Assembly: GCA_020638555.1 (NCBI GenBank)
Contig: JACKII010000001.1
Location: 1,294,452 to 1,358,451 of the forward strand
Reading direction: 5' to 3'
From: Alphaproteobacteria bacterium
GTDB taxonomy: Bacteria > Pseudomonadota > Alphaproteobacteria > Bin95
DNA length: 64,000 nucleotides
Shown here: in pieces, positions 63,163-64,000 of the stretch
How positions within the stretch are numbered: position 1 is the stretch's first letter
Layout of the letters: each line of letters begins with the position of its first letter
Notes under the pieces: generated by a model
What the model saw: the letters and a program-made list of their open reading frames with translations, nothing else
The model's database searches: none
What the model was told of the DNA's origin: nothing
Translations under genes and position numbers: made by a program

Positions 63163-63183
63163 TCGCGAATCGGTTCGCGATTT
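63163..63183 (+). terminator. Weak intrinsic terminator after the AbrB gene
   Basis: TCGCGAA (63163) and TTCGCGA (63174) with a TCGG tetraloop, followed by TTT. Just after the stop codon. Confidence 0.6.
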
Positions 63184-63310
63184 GCCGGCGTGCGCGCCTC
63201 GGCGGCGTCCCCTGGCCCAGGCGCCATCGCACGCGGCCTCTGGTCAGACGCTTTCACGCTGCTAGTCTTGTACGAAAGCATCACCCTTTCGCTCGCGAGG
63301 ATTCCCGCCA

Positions 63311-64000
63311 ATGCCCGGCCCGTTTCACGGCCTGAAGGTCGTCGACCTGACCACGGTGGTCGTCGGCCCCTACACCACCCAGTTGCTCGCCGACATGGGC
63401 GCCGACGTGACCAAGGTCGAGGCGCCGGAGGGCGACATGACCCGCATGGGCGCGCCGCGCCGGCATGCGGGCATGGGCAATACCTTCCTGCAACTGAACC
63501 GCAACAAGCGCGCCATCGCCCTCGACCTGAAGACCGAGGCCGGGGCGGAGGCGCTGCGCAAGCTCATCGCGGGCGCCGACATCTTCATCCACAACATGCG
63601 GCCGGAGCCGCTGGCGCGCCTGGGCTTCGACTATGAGAGCGTGCAGGCGCTCAATCCCGGCCTGGTCTATTGCAATATCTGGGGCTTCGGGCGCGAGGGC
63701 CGCTACGCCGGCCGCGCCGCCTTCGACGATGTGATCCAGGGCACCTGCGGCCTGGTCGCGCTGGAGGCATTCAACGGCCGCGAGACCCGCTTCGTGCCCA
63801 TGCTGATCGCCGACAAGACCACGGCGCTGTTCGCTGCCTATGCCATCGCCGCCGCCGCCTACCACAAGCTCGCCACCGGCGAGGGGCAGGAGGTGGAGGT
63901 GCCGATGTTCGAGAGCATGACCAGCTTCACCATGATCGAGCACCTGGCCGGCAACACGTTCGAACCCTCGCTCGGCCCCTCCGGTTCGGAGCGGCACGCG
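63311..64000 (+). CDS. CaiB/BaiF family CoA-transferase (3' end outside window)
   Basis: First 230 residues of a family III acyl-CoA transferase. LKVVDLTTVVVGPYTTQLLADMGADVTKVE at the N-terminus, LNRNKRAIALDLKT, and the catalytic Asp region FDDVIQGTCGLVAL; also PMLIADKTTALFAAYAI. ATG 63311. The frame is open at the right edge. Moves CoA between carboxylic acids; substrate not known. Confidence 0.93.
   Translation, partial: MPGPFHGLKVVDLTTVVVGPYTTQLLADMGADVTKVEAPEGDMTRMGAPRRHAGMGNTFLQLNRNKRAIALDLKTEAGAEALRKLIAGADIFIHNMRPEPLARLGFDYESVQALNPGLVYCNIWGFGREGRYAGRAAFDDVIQGTCGLVALEAFNGRETRFVPMLIADKTTALFAAYAIAAAAYHKLATGEGQEVEVPMFESMTSFTMIEHLAGNTFEPSLGPSGSERHA

Overview
The window is high-GC DNA from an alphaproteobacterium, probably Rhodospirillales-like. 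The main evidence is a complete CckA-ChpT-CtrA cell-cycle phosphorelay with SciP, a DksA with a one-cysteine zinc finger, the order cckA-recA-alaS, an imuB/dnaE2 mutagenesis cassette with an alphaproteobacterial LexA box (GTTC-N7-GTTC), and Urt-type urea/amide transport genes. No rRNA, tRNA, CRISPR array, phage or insertion sequence was recognised.

Layout. 1-1.3 kb: end of a nitrate/sulfonate/taurine-type ABC permease and its ATPase, then an OsmC-like protein. 2-13 kb: a nitrogen block on the minus strand (urtA-urtB-urtC-urtD-urtE, formamidase fmdA, fmdB). Diverging from it are a large sensor that fuses an NCS1-type purine/cytosine permease to a cysteine-rich segment, a histidine kinase and a receiver, and a LuxR-type response regulator. 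Together these look like uptake, hydrolysis and sensing of short amides or urea. 13.4-20.4 kb: a copper block: a tiny His-rich ORF coupled to ctaG, a convergent ABC-F ATPase, then a Cys-rich CutF-like putative copper-responsive leader protein, a cupredoxin, multicopper oxidase copA and outer-membrane copB. 20.5-28.6 kb: ctrA, sciP, dksA, cckA, recA, alaS. 28.7-38 kb: a 1235-aa serralysin-like protease, a PLP enzyme coupled to an EamA exporter, a sugar kinase, a 176-bp duplicated element, a GST and a gentisate dioxygenase. 38-43.6 kb: an SOS mutagenesis operon (imuB, a ribbon-helix-helix/PIN toxin-antitoxin pair, dnaE2) behind a perfect LexA box. 43.7-49 kb: patatin, MBL hydrolase, amidohydrolase, an ArgE-type deacetylase and a membrane protein. 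49-57 kb: coenzyme F420 genes (cofD, cofE), two luciferase-like F420-type oxidoreductases, a PEP-CTERM-type secreted protein, an SDR and a beta-hydroxyacid dehydrogenase. 57-64 kb: small enzymes, chpT with an exact CtrA box upstream, mobA, moaA, NAD kinase, an AbrB-type membrane protein and the start of a CaiB/BaiF CoA-transferase.

Quality caveat: four short stretches (about 3575-3970, 7130-7210, 7314-7790 and 9105-9235) carry many single-base indels that break otherwise conserved genes (fmdA/urtE, urtB, urtA, sensor kinase). The pattern looks more like poor local consensus than gene decay. After about 9.2 kb nearly all genes are intact.
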